DNA from: Psychrobacter sp. P11F6
Lineage (GTDB): Bacteria > Pseudomonadota > Gammaproteobacteria > Pseudomonadales > Moraxellaceae
Length of the DNA: 64,000 nt
NCBI RefSeq assembly: GCF_001435295.1
Contig: NZ_CM003594.1
Span: forward strand, 124,001 to 188,000
Reading direction: 5' to 3'
The notes beneath the pieces are model-generated. The model was not told the origin of the DNA and did not search any database. It saw only the letters and a program-made list of their open reading frames with translations. Both the position numbers and the translations under genes were made by a program. This document shows, one piece after another, positions 49,423 to 59,268 of this stretch. Position 1 is the first letter of the stretch. Each line of letters begins with the position of its first letter.

Positions 49423-50817
49423 ATGAGTATTATCATTCAAACTGGACACCGTTCTTCTAACTCCAAGCTATTAATGCAAAAACTATATAATAGAGGGTTG
49501 AGTGAGCCTCTACATAGCTATACTCATCAATTAACTTCCCAGCAGATTGCAGATACTATTTTTAAAGTAATATCACGAAATAGTACAGCTGTTACGAATA
49601 ATAAATTGATTGATAATGTCATGACTGACTTTTTACTGTCTAATTTAGATTTCGAAAATTGGGGTTGGGAGTCTGAAAAAAATCTAATGGCGTTAGAGTA
49701 TTGGCAAGAAACAGCATCTGATGTAATATTTATTCTTGTATTTGACCATCCAAGTAATCTACTAAATCAAATTTCAAGTCAAGCAATGACAGTAGACTTA
49801 CTTAATCAAATTATGAGTGATTGGGTGAGTTATCATCAGAATATGTTAGATTTCCTAGAAAATAATCAAAATAAAGCGTTATTGATAGAAGGAAAGTGTG
49901 CTATCGATAGCATCAGTAAACTAAGCGAAAAACTGAAAACGATTGCTAATACCTTGCAACTTAAGAGTAGCTGGCAAGTATCAAATCAGATTGAGGATAA
50001 CAGTAAGCACAGTCTAGATCATCAGTCTAATATAGTAAAAGATCATGTTTTTGAGGAGGTATTGAGTCAATATCCAGAGGTAATTAGACTATTTAATGCT
50101 TTATTAGATAAAGCAGCCATTAAGGATAGTAATTCAATTTATAAGCTTAAAAAAACCAATATAAATAGTTTAGTTAGTTTACTAAACCATTTGCAGGAAT
50201 CTGATTTAGCTGAAAAATATCATGAACAACAGGTTGATAATAGTTTTTTAAAAGAAACATTAGATGAAGTAAATAAAGATAAGAAAGAAATAGAAAAAAA
50301 ATATATTGAGATTAAGAATATTTTAGATAGGCGTACATCCGAGAAAAAAATTGATACCAATAAATGTACTAATGAGCTTGAAGTAACTAACCAGTTATTA
50401 ATGGAGCAGTTACAATTAGCGCAAGAGAAAATTGAGGAGTATTATTTAAATTTAGGTAATACTAAGGAAAGTATAGTAAGTAATAGTAACAAAATTTATC
50501 CGAAGGGTGCTGCAGAAGCTCTTAAAAAAGAATTACCATATATACTTGGTTCTACAATAATAACACACTCTAAATCGGTTAAAGGTATTGTAAAGCTGCC
50601 AGCTTCTTTATTACATGAGCATAAGAACTTCAAGTCTAATAAAAGTATACCTTCAAGTATAGAAATGTATGCTGATTCAGTTGAGGCAGAGAAAGTTAAG
50701 AGACATCTATCTTATAAAATAGGTAAGGTTTTTGTTGAAAGCTTTGATTCACCAATAAATTTCATAATACTTCCTTTTAAAATGATTAAAGAAGTGAAAA
50801 ATTTTAAGAAAAAATAA
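49423..50817 (+). CDS. Putative sulfotransferase-like capsule protein with coiled coil, copy 2
   Basis: 464 residues, identical to the protein at 39580-40974: degenerate HRS-type loop near residues 9-13, sulfotransferase-like N-terminal half, Lys/Glu-rich coiled coil at about 255-345, basic tail. Both copies are intact, so gene dosage is doubled if both are transcribed. This copy lies behind a galE with its own upstream promoter region, unlike copy 1. Confidence 0.6.
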   Translation: MSIIIQTGHRSSNSKLLMQKLYNRGLSEPLHSYTHQLTSQQIADTIFKVISRNSTAVTNNKLIDNVMTDFLLSNLDFENWGWESEKNLMALEYWQETASDVIFILVFDHPSNLLNQISSQAMTVDLLNQIMSDWVSYHQNMLDFLENNQNKALLIEGKCAIDSISKLSEKLKTIANTLQLKSSWQVSNQIEDNSKHSLDHQSNIVKDHVFEEVLSQYPEVIRLFNALLDKAAIKDSNSIYKLKKTNINSLVSLLNHLQESDLAEKYHEQQVDNSFLKETLDEVNKDKKEIEKKYIEIKNILDRRTSEKKIDTNKCTNELEVTNQLLMEQLQLAQEKIEEYYLNLGNTKESIVSNSNKIYPKGAAEALKKELPYILGSTIITHSKSVKGIVKLPASLLHEHKNFKSNKSIPSSIEMYADSVEAEKVKRHLSYKIGKVFVESFDSPINFIILPFKMIKEVKNFKKK

Positions 50818-50836
50818 TTTTTATTAGGGATGTTTT

Positions 50837-53716
50837 ATGAGTAATTTAAAAGAAGTAAATAGTTTAATAAGAAGTAATAAAAAAATTGAAGTCATGAGCT
50901 TATTAGAGAGCTTAATTGAAAGTAATCCTGATTTCAAAGATTATTATATTAGTTACTTACTTTGTTTTAATAGTCTTCCAAATTATCTAGGAAAAATTGC
51001 GTCTGATTCTTTAATAAAGTCAGATTTAGATGAGGTTTTAGATTTACAGGTAAAATTAGATGAAATTATATTAAAAAAATGGAATAATGTTAAATTTACC
51101 TTTTGTATTTCAGTAAAAAACAGATCTTGTGTTAATGTAAGTTGGGATGGGGTTACTAAAAATAAAACTTTTGTTACTTCCTATAAAAAAAATCCTATGA
51201 ACTTCCAGTTAGATCTTTTAAAGAACTTTGTTAAAAGTATCGTCGATTCGAAAATTAATGGTATATGCTTGGAAGTAATTATTGTTGATTTTAATTCAGA
51301 TGATCATCCTCCGGAAGATTGGATAAACGAAATTGTAGGGGTTAGAGAAGGAATTGAAGCAAAAGTAATTAAGAGTGATGAACCTTTTAGTAGAGGTAGA
51401 GGTTTAAATATAGCAGCAGAGAAGGCGACTGGAGATATATTATTTTTTACAGACGCTGATATGCTTATTTCTAAAGAATTTTTGATTCAGAGTTTGCAGT
51501 ATGCTTATGACAAGCAAAAACCATTCTTCCCTATTTGTTATTCATACTACACTCCTTATAATAAAGAAGGTTGGATAAGAGATGAAGGGTGGGGCAATCT
51601 TGTTATACCTAAAGTGATTTCAGAGAAAATTAGCTGGTGGGAGAAAAGATCGTGGGGTTCAGAAGATAATCATATGAAAGATCAGCTTGGAGATAGCTTT
51701 ATTAGGGCTCAAGCTGCTGGCTTATATCATCAATGGCATCCAGAAGACGATTTTAAAACAAAGTACTACTCTAGTGAAAAAAATAAATTTGAAGTTGTTT
51801 TGGCTGTTACTACTTATAATAGGCTAGACTATCTTGAGGTTTTTATAAAAACTTGGTTGTCAACTAGAAATCCATACTATAAATGGCATCTCATAATAAA
51901 TGATGATGGCTCTACAGATGGGACTATTGAGTATCTTAAAAATATTAATATTGTTGGTACTGAGATTCATATTATTTATAATAATAGGAAAGGAGTACAT
52001 GAAGGTACTAATGCTATATTAGATCGAATAAATAAAATAAAACCAGATTATGTTTTTAAATGTGATGATGATGTCATCTTTGTTAAAAAAGGCTGGGATA
52101 ACGCATATATAGATGGAATGAATGAGTTTGGATTTTTATGTAATTACCAAACTAAATGGAGAGACGCCAAGGTGAAAAGCACTACAGATAAGTGTATATC
52201 TTATTCTAGTGCTTATTATTCACAAGGTGCTTTCCTAGCGTTCAACATGGATGTAGTCAATAAGATAGGTTGGTTTGATACTAAGAGTTTTGGTTTTAAG
52301 GGATATGGGCATATTGATTTTGCAGTTAGGGCATGTAGAGCGGGTTTCAATAACATAAACACCTTGTATGATATTAAGAACTCACCTAGCTTTATTACTC
52401 TTCAGTTTGATGACTATAAACCAGCGTTAGATAGTGAGCGAATAGTTAACGAGTTTAAAGTCGACTTAAGTGAGGATTCAAAAGAAAGCTTTAAAGACTT
52501 TATTTTGAAGGATAGATCTGATCTATCATATATTCCTAGAAGTTCTATATTTGAATATAAGAAAAGTGAATTAAAGCCTAAATTACATATGATTATACAT
52601 AATAATCATATAGGAGGAGCTGAATATGTTCATTTTAATCATGCTTATGCTTTAAGGACAATAGGTTTTGATATTGTTATTTGGTCTGTAGGTAGTGGCT
52701 ACTATTTGGATAAATATTTAAGTAACAACTTTGAAACGCATTATGTACCCAATTTCTTTGAAGAAAAAGACGAATTTAATAATTTTGCAAATGAAGTAGA
52801 AGATGGCAATTATATTTATAATTGTAATGCTTATAATGATAAGCTCTTTGAAAAGATGTCTTATAATAAACACTTTTATTATCTTACAATTATGCATTCG
52901 GATGTAGAATGGATTATAAAATATCAAAAAGAATTCCGTTTTTTCACTCATCGTTACATTGCTATTCATAATTATATCAAAGAAGACTTGGTCAATGCAG
53001 GTGTTTCAACTGATAAAGTTAATATTGTAAATAACACCTTGAATCATGATTTTTCGTTTGAATACTATGAAAATATAAATTTAGAACTTAGAAGAAAATT
53101 AAAAATTCCAAAAGATGCATTAGTTGTATCATACATTGGGAGAGTAGCTAAAGATAAAAACTTGCTTAATATAGTTGATCTTGCAGAAACTGTTACTAAA
53201 CAGAGAAAAGATATATATTTTATAATAGTAGGTGGTAAGTCAGATAGGGTGGAAGACTCTAACTATTTTAAATTATTTGAACAGAAGTTATTAACTCTTC
53301 AAGATAATAAAAAGATTATTTATCTTGGAGAGTTATTAGGCAAAGAGTTAGAAGATTTTTACAATGTCATAGATGTAGCAGTGAACTTATCACCATCAGA
53401 AGGCTTGCCCATCACTATGTTGGAGCAATTAGGAAAAGGAATTTATTGCATTTATCCTCAGTTCCCCGCTATCAATATTACTTTAAAGGAATTTAATTCA
53501 AAATTGATTCCCATAAAACAAAGAAAGGATATGAAAAATTTAGAATATTCTGAAACAGAAATCAATTTATATTCACAGCATATTCTAAGTCTTAATAGAG
53601 AATGTATTTCTAATTTTAGAAATGAGAATATAAAATTGGCAAAAAATAAATTTAGTTCTGCTAATCTGGCTAGGCAGCTTAACAAGAGTATTTTAGGATT
53701 AGGTTACAAAAATTAA
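50837..53716 (+). CDS. Three-module glycosyltransferase (GT2-GT2-GT4), copy 2
   Basis: 959 residues, identical to the protein at 40994-43873, with the same metal-binding motifs (TDADM, CDDDV) and GT4 donor motif. The reading frame is intact. The absence of any amino-acid difference across a protein this long argues that the duplication is very recent or maintained by conversion. Confidence 0.85.
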   Translation: MSNLKEVNSLIRSNKKIEVMSLLESLIESNPDFKDYYISYLLCFNSLPNYLGKIASDSLIKSDLDEVLDLQVKLDEIILKKWNNVKFTFCISVKNRSCVNVSWDGVTKNKTFVTSYKKNPMNFQLDLLKNFVKSIVDSKINGICLEVIIVDFNSDDHPPEDWINEIVGVREGIEAKVIKSDEPFSRGRGLNIAAEKATGDILFFTDADMLISKEFLIQSLQYAYDKQKPFFPICYSYYTPYNKEGWIRDEGWGNLVIPKVISEKISWWEKRSWGSEDNHMKDQLGDSFIRAQAAGLYHQWHPEDDFKTKYYSSEKNKFEVVLAVTTYNRLDYLEVFIKTWLSTRNPYYKWHLIINDDGSTDGTIEYLKNINIVGTEIHIIYNNRKGVHEGTNAILDRINKIKPDYVFKCDDDVIFVKKGWDNAYIDGMNEFGFLCNYQTKWRDAKVKSTTDKCISYSSAYYSQGAFLAFNMDVVNKIGWFDTKSFGFKGYGHIDFAVRACRAGFNNINTLYDIKNSPSFITLQFDDYKPALDSERIVNEFKVDLSEDSKESFKDFILKDRSDLSYIPRSSIFEYKKSELKPKLHMIIHNNHIGGAEYVHFNHAYALRTIGFDIVIWSVGSGYYLDKYLSNNFETHYVPNFFEEKDEFNNFANEVEDGNYIYNCNAYNDKLFEKMSYNKHFYYLTIMHSDVEWIIKYQKEFRFFTHRYIAIHNYIKEDLVNAGVSTDKVNIVNNTLNHDFSFEYYENINLELRRKLKIPKDALVVSYIGRVAKDKNLLNIVDLAETVTKQRKDIYFIIVGGKSDRVEDSNYFKLFEQKLLTLQDNKKIIYLGELLGKELEDFYNVIDVAVNLSPSEGLPITMLEQLGKGIYCIYPQFPAINITLKEFNSKLIPIKQRKDMKNLEYSETEINLYSQHILSLNRECISNFRNENIKLAKNKFSSANLARQLNKSILGLGYKN

Positions 53717-53722
53717 TGTGAG

Positions 53723-53781
53723 AAGATCTAGCAGTACACTATACTTCTTCATAGTGTGTTGCTAGATCTTATTGTTTTTTT
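53723..53781 (+). terminator. Terminator after the three-module glycosyltransferase, copy 2
   Basis: Same long stem (AAGATCTAGCA/TGCTAGATCTT core) and T run as at 43880-43938. Confidence 0.9.
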
Positions 53782-53893
53782 ATTATGCATTAGATAACTA
53801 TTTATCATGAGGTGATATAGTTATAAACAAAATATAAGATATATCATTAATCTGAAGAAAAACAGTCATAAAATTTTTAGAGTCTATATTAAA

Positions 53894-54542
53894 CCTCTTG
53901 CAAAAGTCATAGATTAAGCTTGAAATTTACTAATCCTACGAACAGTTTCATTCTTAACTCATAACGTTGACGTCGATTGCGATAGCGCTGAGCGACGATC
54001 TTAAACAACTTAATCAGACCTATTTGCCACTGTATGATTATCTGAGCTTTTAAGGTATATTGTTTCTTTTTTCTGCTGTAGTGCTTACTTTGGTTTTTTT
54101 TGGACGTTCAATGGGTGCTTCAGTGGCATCGATGATGACCGCTGACCAATTGATATCCTCAGGCTTACTGTGTGGCAGTTCTCATGGCAAGTCAAATCTG
54201 CCTGAGTTAACAAGGGTGTCTTCTGCTTTTCTGACAATACGACTGGCGGAGGAATCATGAACGTTAAAGTGCATACCAATATGATAAAGGGTTCGGTATT
54301 CATACCAATAGGTCATTGCTAGTAAAATCTGCGCTTCTAAGCTAAGAGCACTTAAACGACCTGATTTGGTCTTGGAAGCTTCATGCTCTTGCATGGCTTC
54401 TAGCATTTGCTCAAAATTGGCTTTATAAATGCTGGTATAACGTTTAAAACCTACATCATTCTGTTCAAGTAGTTTAGTATATCTTTTAAGTATTTAGGGT
54501 TCAGTTATATACTCTGAGATCTGAATCTACGTTTGCAAGAGG
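53894..54542 (-). mobile_element. Degenerate IS5-family insertion sequence remnant, copy 2
   Basis: Identical to the element at 44051-44699, with the same 11-base terminal inverted repeats. Because both copies carry the same defects, the element decayed before the block was duplicated. Confidence 0.8.
53924..54483 (-). pseudogene. IS5-type transposase pseudogene, copy 2
   Basis: The same in-frame TGA after RFDLP, frameshift after NNIP and internal catalytic-domain deletion as in copy 1. Not functional. Confidence 0.8.
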
Positions 54543-54636
54543 CCTAATGCTAAATGTAATCAAATCATTTATCTATAGATAAGAATTATATCCTGTATTA
54601 GTGAGAAGTCTTGTACTTTTTACTGTTTTGAATTAA

Positions 54637-55728
54637 CTATGTGAGGTATCTCATCTTCGAGTAGCCATATTTATCAAATCCAGAGCATTGAGCTGTAGTT
54701 AAAGAATCATGTCTGTATAGCCCAATAGCAAGAGGTTTTCTGATATATACAATAGAACCATCGTTATAGCTAGACTTTATGAGCTCGAATAACTTCTTAT
54801 CTGATTCAATCCTTTTTGACGAATCAAATTTCCCTAGTTTGTTTAGAGTAGAGCGTGATATCATCATTGAGGAAAGGTTAAGACGCAATAATGGATAGTT
54901 TTGTCTACAAGTTGGTAAGCCAGATGATTGATCAACTCTAAAAAAGTGTGAGAAACTAGCAATAGCAGTAGATGTATTTAAGAGCTCTTTAAGTTGTAAC
55001 TCTAAACGCTCAGGATGTGACCAATCATCTGAATCTTGGAATGTTACAAAATATCCGGTTGATTGCTCTATGCCAATATTTCTAGCATGGTATGTGCCAT
55101 TGTTTTCTGAAAGTTTAATAACTTTTATCGTTGAATACTTCTTGAGGATATCTACAGTATCATCAGTGCTAGCGTCATCTACTACAATAATTTCAATATT
55201 TTTAATTGACTGATTCAATAAAGAGTCTATACAGTTTTCGATAAAAGCTGCAGAATTATAGGTAGTGACTATAATGCTGACTTTCTGAGCATTATGAATT
55301 TTCTTAACTTTTTTACGATTATTACCGATGGTAATCTTATTGTTTTTAACTAGATCGATAGGTTGTAGCCCGTACTGATGGTAAAACCTATAAATGAGTA
55401 TTTTTGCCCATAACGGTTTATGTCGCATGAGAGCAATTTTTATGGCGACTAGTGTATCAGCTTGGTTATAAAAGCGTAGAGGGGGAATATCTCCTAAAGC
55501 TATTCTTAAAGTATCTTTAAATGGTCTAGGGATATCATCTCTTTGCTTACTTAATTCTAGAGTTAATTCAGGATAGACATAACCTATTCTATATAGAAAT
55601 TGAAGTGCATCTTTTCTTTCCAAGCTAGCAATACAGTCAGTCTGTAGAAGGCTCTCAACTAGAGCGTCCGCGCTGGCGTATTGCTGAGCCTGAACATGGT
55701 GATCAAACTCTTTTAAAGTATTGTTCAT
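54637..55728 (-). CDS. Family 2 glycosyltransferase, copy 2
   Basis: 363 residues, identical to the protein at 44794-45885, with the GT2 domain from residue 149 and DSDD at 232-235. Last gene of the second - strand operon, three bases after tviB copy 2. Confidence 0.9.
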   Translation of the reverse strand: MNNTLKEFDHHVQAQQYASADALVESLLQTDCIASLERKDALQFLYRIGYVYPELTLELSKQRDDIPRPFKDTLRIALGDIPPLRFYNQADTLVAIKIALMRHKPLWAKILIYRFYHQYGLQPIDLVKNNKITIGNNRKKVKKIHNAQKVSIIVTTYNSAAFIENCIDSLLNQSIKNIEIIVVDDASTDDTVDILKKYSTIKVIKLSENNGTYHARNIGIEQSTGYFVTFQDSDDWSHPERLELQLKELLNTSTAIASFSHFFRVDQSSGLPTCRQNYPLLRLNLSSMMISRSTLNKLGKFDSSKRIESDKKLFELIKSSYNDGSIVYIRKPLAIGLYRHDSLTTAQCSGFDKYGYSKMRYLT

Positions 55729-55731
55729 GTA

Positions 55732-56991
55732 TTACAAACGCCAATCTGGGTTCACTAATGCACCTTTAACATCGATGATTACTTTAGGTTTAGTACAAAA
55801 GCTATTTATTTTATCGTCTTCACCAACGAACTCGGAGTGGTTGACAGCTACAATAACAGCGTCAAAACTGTTCTCTGCGATGTCTTTATAATCTACATAA
55901 TCAACATTTAGGCTATTCCAATCTTCTTCAGTGACCCAAGGATCGGAGTAAGTCATTTTCACACCATATTTCTCAAGTTCAATACCAATATCCGTTACCT
56001 TAGTATTTCTCACGTCAGGACAGTTTTCTTTAAAGGTAACTCCTAAGAGTAGAATACGGGCATCTTTGATATTTTTTCCATACGAGATAAGCTTTTTGAT
56101 GGTTTGTTCAGCAACAAACTTACTCATAGAGTTGTTGATTGCACGAGAAGTCAAAATCAAGTTAGGATTTAATCCTAAAGATGATGCTTTGTGTGCCAAG
56201 TAATAAGGATCTACGCCAATACAATGCCCACCTACTAAACCAGGCATAAGCTTGATAAAGTTCCATTTAGTAGCAGCAGCTTCTATGACTTCATGAGTGT
56301 CGATACCAACTTCGTTGAAAATAAGGGCCAATTCGTTTATCAAAGCAATATTGACATCACGCTGAGTGTTTTCAATAACTTTAGATGCTTCTGCGACTTT
56401 TATAGAGGAAGCCTTGAATGTGCCAGCAGTAATTACTGAGCTATATAATTCATCCACTATGTCTGTGTAGTAAGGGTTTGAACCTGAAGTGACTTTTAAT
56501 ATGTTCTCTACTGTGCGCAGTTTGTCGCCTGGATTAATACGTTCTGGAGAATAACCAACACCAAAATCTATATTTAACTTTAAGTTGGATTTTTCTAGCT
56601 CAGGAATACAAACTTCTTCTGTAGCACCTGGATATACTGTTGATTCATAGATAACGATATCATCTCGCTTAATAATTTTACTTAGCATCTGCGAAGCTTT
56701 AACCAATGGGGATAAATCTGGTAAGTTATTATCATCAATTGGTGTTGGTACGGTAATGATAAATACGTTCGCTGCGGTTAGGTCATTAGTGTCAGAAGTA
56801 AAAGTAAGACGAGAAGTGTTTTTGAGGTATTCGCTGGTCACTTCTCTAGTTTTATCAATATTATTAGATAACTCGTTAATACGTGTTTCATTTATATCAA
56901 AGCCTATAACGTCATATTTTTTTGCAAACGCACAAGCTAGTGGTAGACCTACGTAACCTAACCCTATAATGGCGATTTTTTTGGAATTCAT
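55732..56991 (-). CDS. tviB: UDP-N-acetyl-hexosamine 6-dehydrogenase, TviB/WbpO type, copy 2
   Basis: 419 residues, identical to the protein at 45889-47148: NAD motif, YSPERINPGDK and catalytic Cys257 all intact. This enzyme is active-site complete, in contrast to the ugd-like gene at 61865 in the same locus. Confidence 0.92.
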   Translation of the reverse strand: MNSKKIAIIGLGYVGLPLACAFAKKYDVIGFDINETRINELSNNIDKTREVTSEYLKNTSRLTFTSDTNDLTAANVFIITVPTPIDDNNLPDLSPLVKASQMLSKIIKRDDIVIYESTVYPGATEEVCIPELEKSNLKLNIDFGVGYSPERINPGDKLRTVENILKVTSGSNPYYTDIVDELYSSVITAGTFKASSIKVAEASKVIENTQRDVNIALINELALIFNEVGIDTHEVIEAAATKWNFIKLMPGLVGGHCIGVDPYYLAHKASSLGLNPNLILTSRAINNSMSKFVAEQTIKKLISYGKNIKDARILLLGVTFKENCPDVRNTKVTDIGIELEKYGVKMTYSDPWVTEEDWNSLNVDYVDYKDIAENSFDAVIVAVNHSEFVGEDDKINSFCTKPKVIIDVKGALVNPDWRL

Positions 56992-57039
56992 CGAATGACC
57001 TTTTGGTATGAATTAATTAGATAAGAGTGTTTGGCTACT

Positions 57040-58023
57040 TTAGTGATAATTAAGATTGTAGGCATAATAGCAGATATAAAATAGCTGAGAAAGTAATGGT
57101 GTGTTTGATTTTACATCATCATTGCATAGACCTTTATAAAAAGGTCGCCCTAATACGGTGACTTTTTTGCCTCTTAGCAAAGCTTCAAACCCACCTAATG
57201 ATGTAATGGTATATACGTGATCGATAGTCTTTAAAGCATCAACCAAATGAATAGACTGGGTTAGAATAAGACAATCTAGCTCAGTGAGTATATGGACGAT
57301 AGATAAATCATCGAGTGTCATTGGATGTGGTTTCACAATGATTTGTGCGTCAGGATTTTCTTCAATTGCTTGATTGACCACATCAAGCAACGTAATACCA
57401 ATACCGCCACCATATTTTAATGAATCATCATGCGGCACTTGACCTAATACTAATATACGTTTTTTACTCTTAACGCCATATAGTGGTATGACATTGACAT
57501 AAGGCTGATGGTTGTATTTACTCACCCGATGAGAAACGTAATAATCCAGCATCTCCTGTGCCAACGCCTCATCATAACCATCCTGCTCAAAGTCAAAGTT
57601 GGAGATTAAATCAGTTAGATCGTTTGGACGAGTGGTATCGAAGTAAGGTGCTTGACTGTCCATGACGATAGACAATGGTGGAGCGCTACTATAGTCATCA
57701 GGGCCTGAACGGATAAATCCATCTTCTAAAAAGAAAATGTCTAGACCTTGCTTGCGGATGTAATCAATAAAATAATCAGGCGCTTTATAACCCCAAATAT
57801 AGATAACAGGGTTTACACGCTTGATAAATGGCTTTAACCACGCAGCAAAGTAGCGCATATCAAAATGCCGTTTTATTTGAACATGCGACGACTCCAATAC
57901 CCAATCACCAACCAAATCTTGCCATGGCAGCATACCAACGACTAACGCCAAACGCTGTTTTGGCTGACGATTATGTTTATAATAACCTGATAATAGCGGT
58001 CGGATGTAAGCGTTAAATTTCAT
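57040..58023 (-). CDS. KpsC-like single-module capsule Kdo transferase, copy 2
   Basis: 327 residues, identical to the protein at 47197-48180, with EDGFIRS, KPHP and TSLGGFEALLRG motifs. Divergent from galE copy 3. Confidence 0.8.
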   Translation of the reverse strand: MKFNAYIRPLLSGYYKHNRQPKQRLALVVGMLPWQDLVGDWVLESSHVQIKRHFDMRYFAAWLKPFIKRVNPVIYIWGYKAPDYFIDYIRKQGLDIFFLEDGFIRSGPDDYSSAPPLSIVMDSQAPYFDTTRPNDLTDLISNFDFEQDGYDEALAQEMLDYYVSHRVSKYNHQPYVNVIPLYGVKSKKRILVLGQVPHDDSLKYGGGIGITLLDVVNQAIEENPDAQIIVKPHPMTLDDLSIVHILTELDCLILTQSIHLVDALKTIDHVYTITSLGGFEALLRGKKVTVLGRPFYKGLCNDDVKSNTPLLSQLFYICYYAYNLNYH

Positions 58024-58184
58024 AATATGTTGGCTGGCTTAGTTTGATAGTGGAAGAGCAGATAGCCATGATTGGGGCATTTACGTTGGTAATGTTTTAT
58101 CGTTCCCAGTATAGTTGCATTTACGAATAAAAACGAATACCTACTTCGAAAAATAATAACTTCGAAAAATAATGGGTCGATATT
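58024..58184. promoter_or_regulatory. Divergent promoter region kpsC-like copy 2 / galE copy 3
   Basis: Same 161 bases as before galE copy 2, with the ACTTCGAAAAATAAT direct repeat at 58143-58157 and 58159-58173. This is probably the original location of the promoter for the galE-galU-pgi operon. Confidence 0.5.
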
Positions 58185-59216
58185 ATGAAAAACAAGATAC
58201 TAGTTACGGGCGGTGCGGGCTATATTGGCACACACACCTGTATCGCACTGCATGAAGCTGGCTATGAGATTGTAGTTTACGACAACTTGTCTAATAGTAG
58301 TCGTGAAGCCATCAATCGTGTCTCTACTCTCATTGGTCAGCCGATTGAGTTTATCGAAGGCGATATTCGTGATGCTGAGTCACTTAAACAAGTATTCTCA
58401 GCGCATCAGTTTTTTGGCGTGATTCACTTCGCTGGACTAAAAGCAGTTGGTGAATCTGTTGCCAAGCCATTGCTGTACTACAATAACAACGTCAGTGGTA
58501 CGATTACCTTGCTAGAAGTGATGGCTGAGTATGATGTCAAAAACCTCGTTTTTTCTTCCTCTGCGACTGTTTACGGTGATCCTGAAGTATTGCCAATTGA
58601 TGAGAAATCGCCACGTTCTTGTACCAACCCCTATGGTCAGAGCAAGCTGGCAGTTGAGCACATATTAGAAGACCTTGCTGTATCCGACGACAGTTGGAAC
58701 CTGATTCCTCTGAGATACTTTAATCCAGTAGGGGCGCATCCATCAGGGCAGATTGGCGAAGACCCTAATGATATCCCAAATAATTTGATGCCTTATATCT
58801 CGCAAGTCGCTGTTGGTAAGCTTGCCAAACTTAATGTTTTTGGTCATGACTATCCTACAATAGATGGGACAGGTGTACGTGACTTTATACATGTCACTGA
58901 CTTGGCGCAAGGTCATGTGGCTGCGTTAAATTATTTAGAGCGACAAGTGGCACCAGTAGGATTTTTACCCATTAATTTAGGTACTGGTAAAGGTACTTCT
59001 GTATTAGAGTTAGTAACGGTATTTTCTAACGTTTCTGGACAACCAATTCCTTATCAATTTGCAGAACGCCGCGCAGGTGACATAGCCAGTTGCTATGCCA
59101 GTGCTGATAAAGCAAAAGCGCTATTAGATTGGCAGGCAATACTATCTATCACTGAGATGTGCCAAGATAGCTGGCGTTGGCAAAATAAGAATCCGAATGG
59201 CTATAATGTTACTTAG
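58185..59216 (+). CDS. galE: UDP-glucose/UDP-GlcNAc 4-epimerase, copy 3
   Basis: 343 residues. Epimerase motifs as in the other copies. It is identical to them from 58269 to 58835, but differs at two bases just before (58262, 58268, one giving Asp to Glu). After 58836 there are many differences, including a different C-terminus (NPNGYNVT). It heads galE-galU-pgi-ugd-like. In Acinetobacter K loci the equivalent position holds gne1, a UDP-Glc(NAc) 4-epimerase, so this is probably the resident gene and copy 1 the flanking paralogue. Confidence 0.95.
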   Translation: MKNKILVTGGAGYIGTHTCIALHEAGYEIVVYDNLSNSSREAINRVSTLIGQPIEFIEGDIRDAESLKQVFSAHQFFGVIHFAGLKAVGESVAKPLLYYNNNVSGTITLLEVMAEYDVKNLVFSSSATVYGDPEVLPIDEKSPRSCTNPYGQSKLAVEHILEDLAVSDDSWNLIPLRYFNPVGAHPSGQIGEDPNDIPNNLMPYISQVAVGKLAKLNVFGHDYPTIDGTGVRDFIHVTDLAQGHVAALNYLERQVAPVGFLPINLGTGKGTSVLELVTVFSNVSGQPIPYQFAERRAGDIASCYASADKAKALLDWQAILSITEMCQDSWRWQNKNPNGYNVT

Positions 59217-59268
59217 ACTTTATAAAATATCTTTTCTTTTAATCTTCCATTAATATAGTTTAAAAATT

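Larger units (their letters stand above)
48369..58261. repeat. Tandem duplication, second copy
   Basis: The second instance of the 9.9-kb block, from inside galE copy 2 to base 77 of galE copy 3. Every gene and noncoding element of the first copy recurs at +9,843 bases. The identity ends at 58262, where copy 3 has C instead of G. Confidence 0.95.

Noticed and set aside
38526..58261. Treating the duplication as certainly an assembly error
   Set aside because: The middle galE carries a biologically sensible hybrid junction with copy-3 bases on one side and copy-1 bases on the other, as unequal crossing-over predicts. An artefact remains possible, so I state the check instead of dismissing it.
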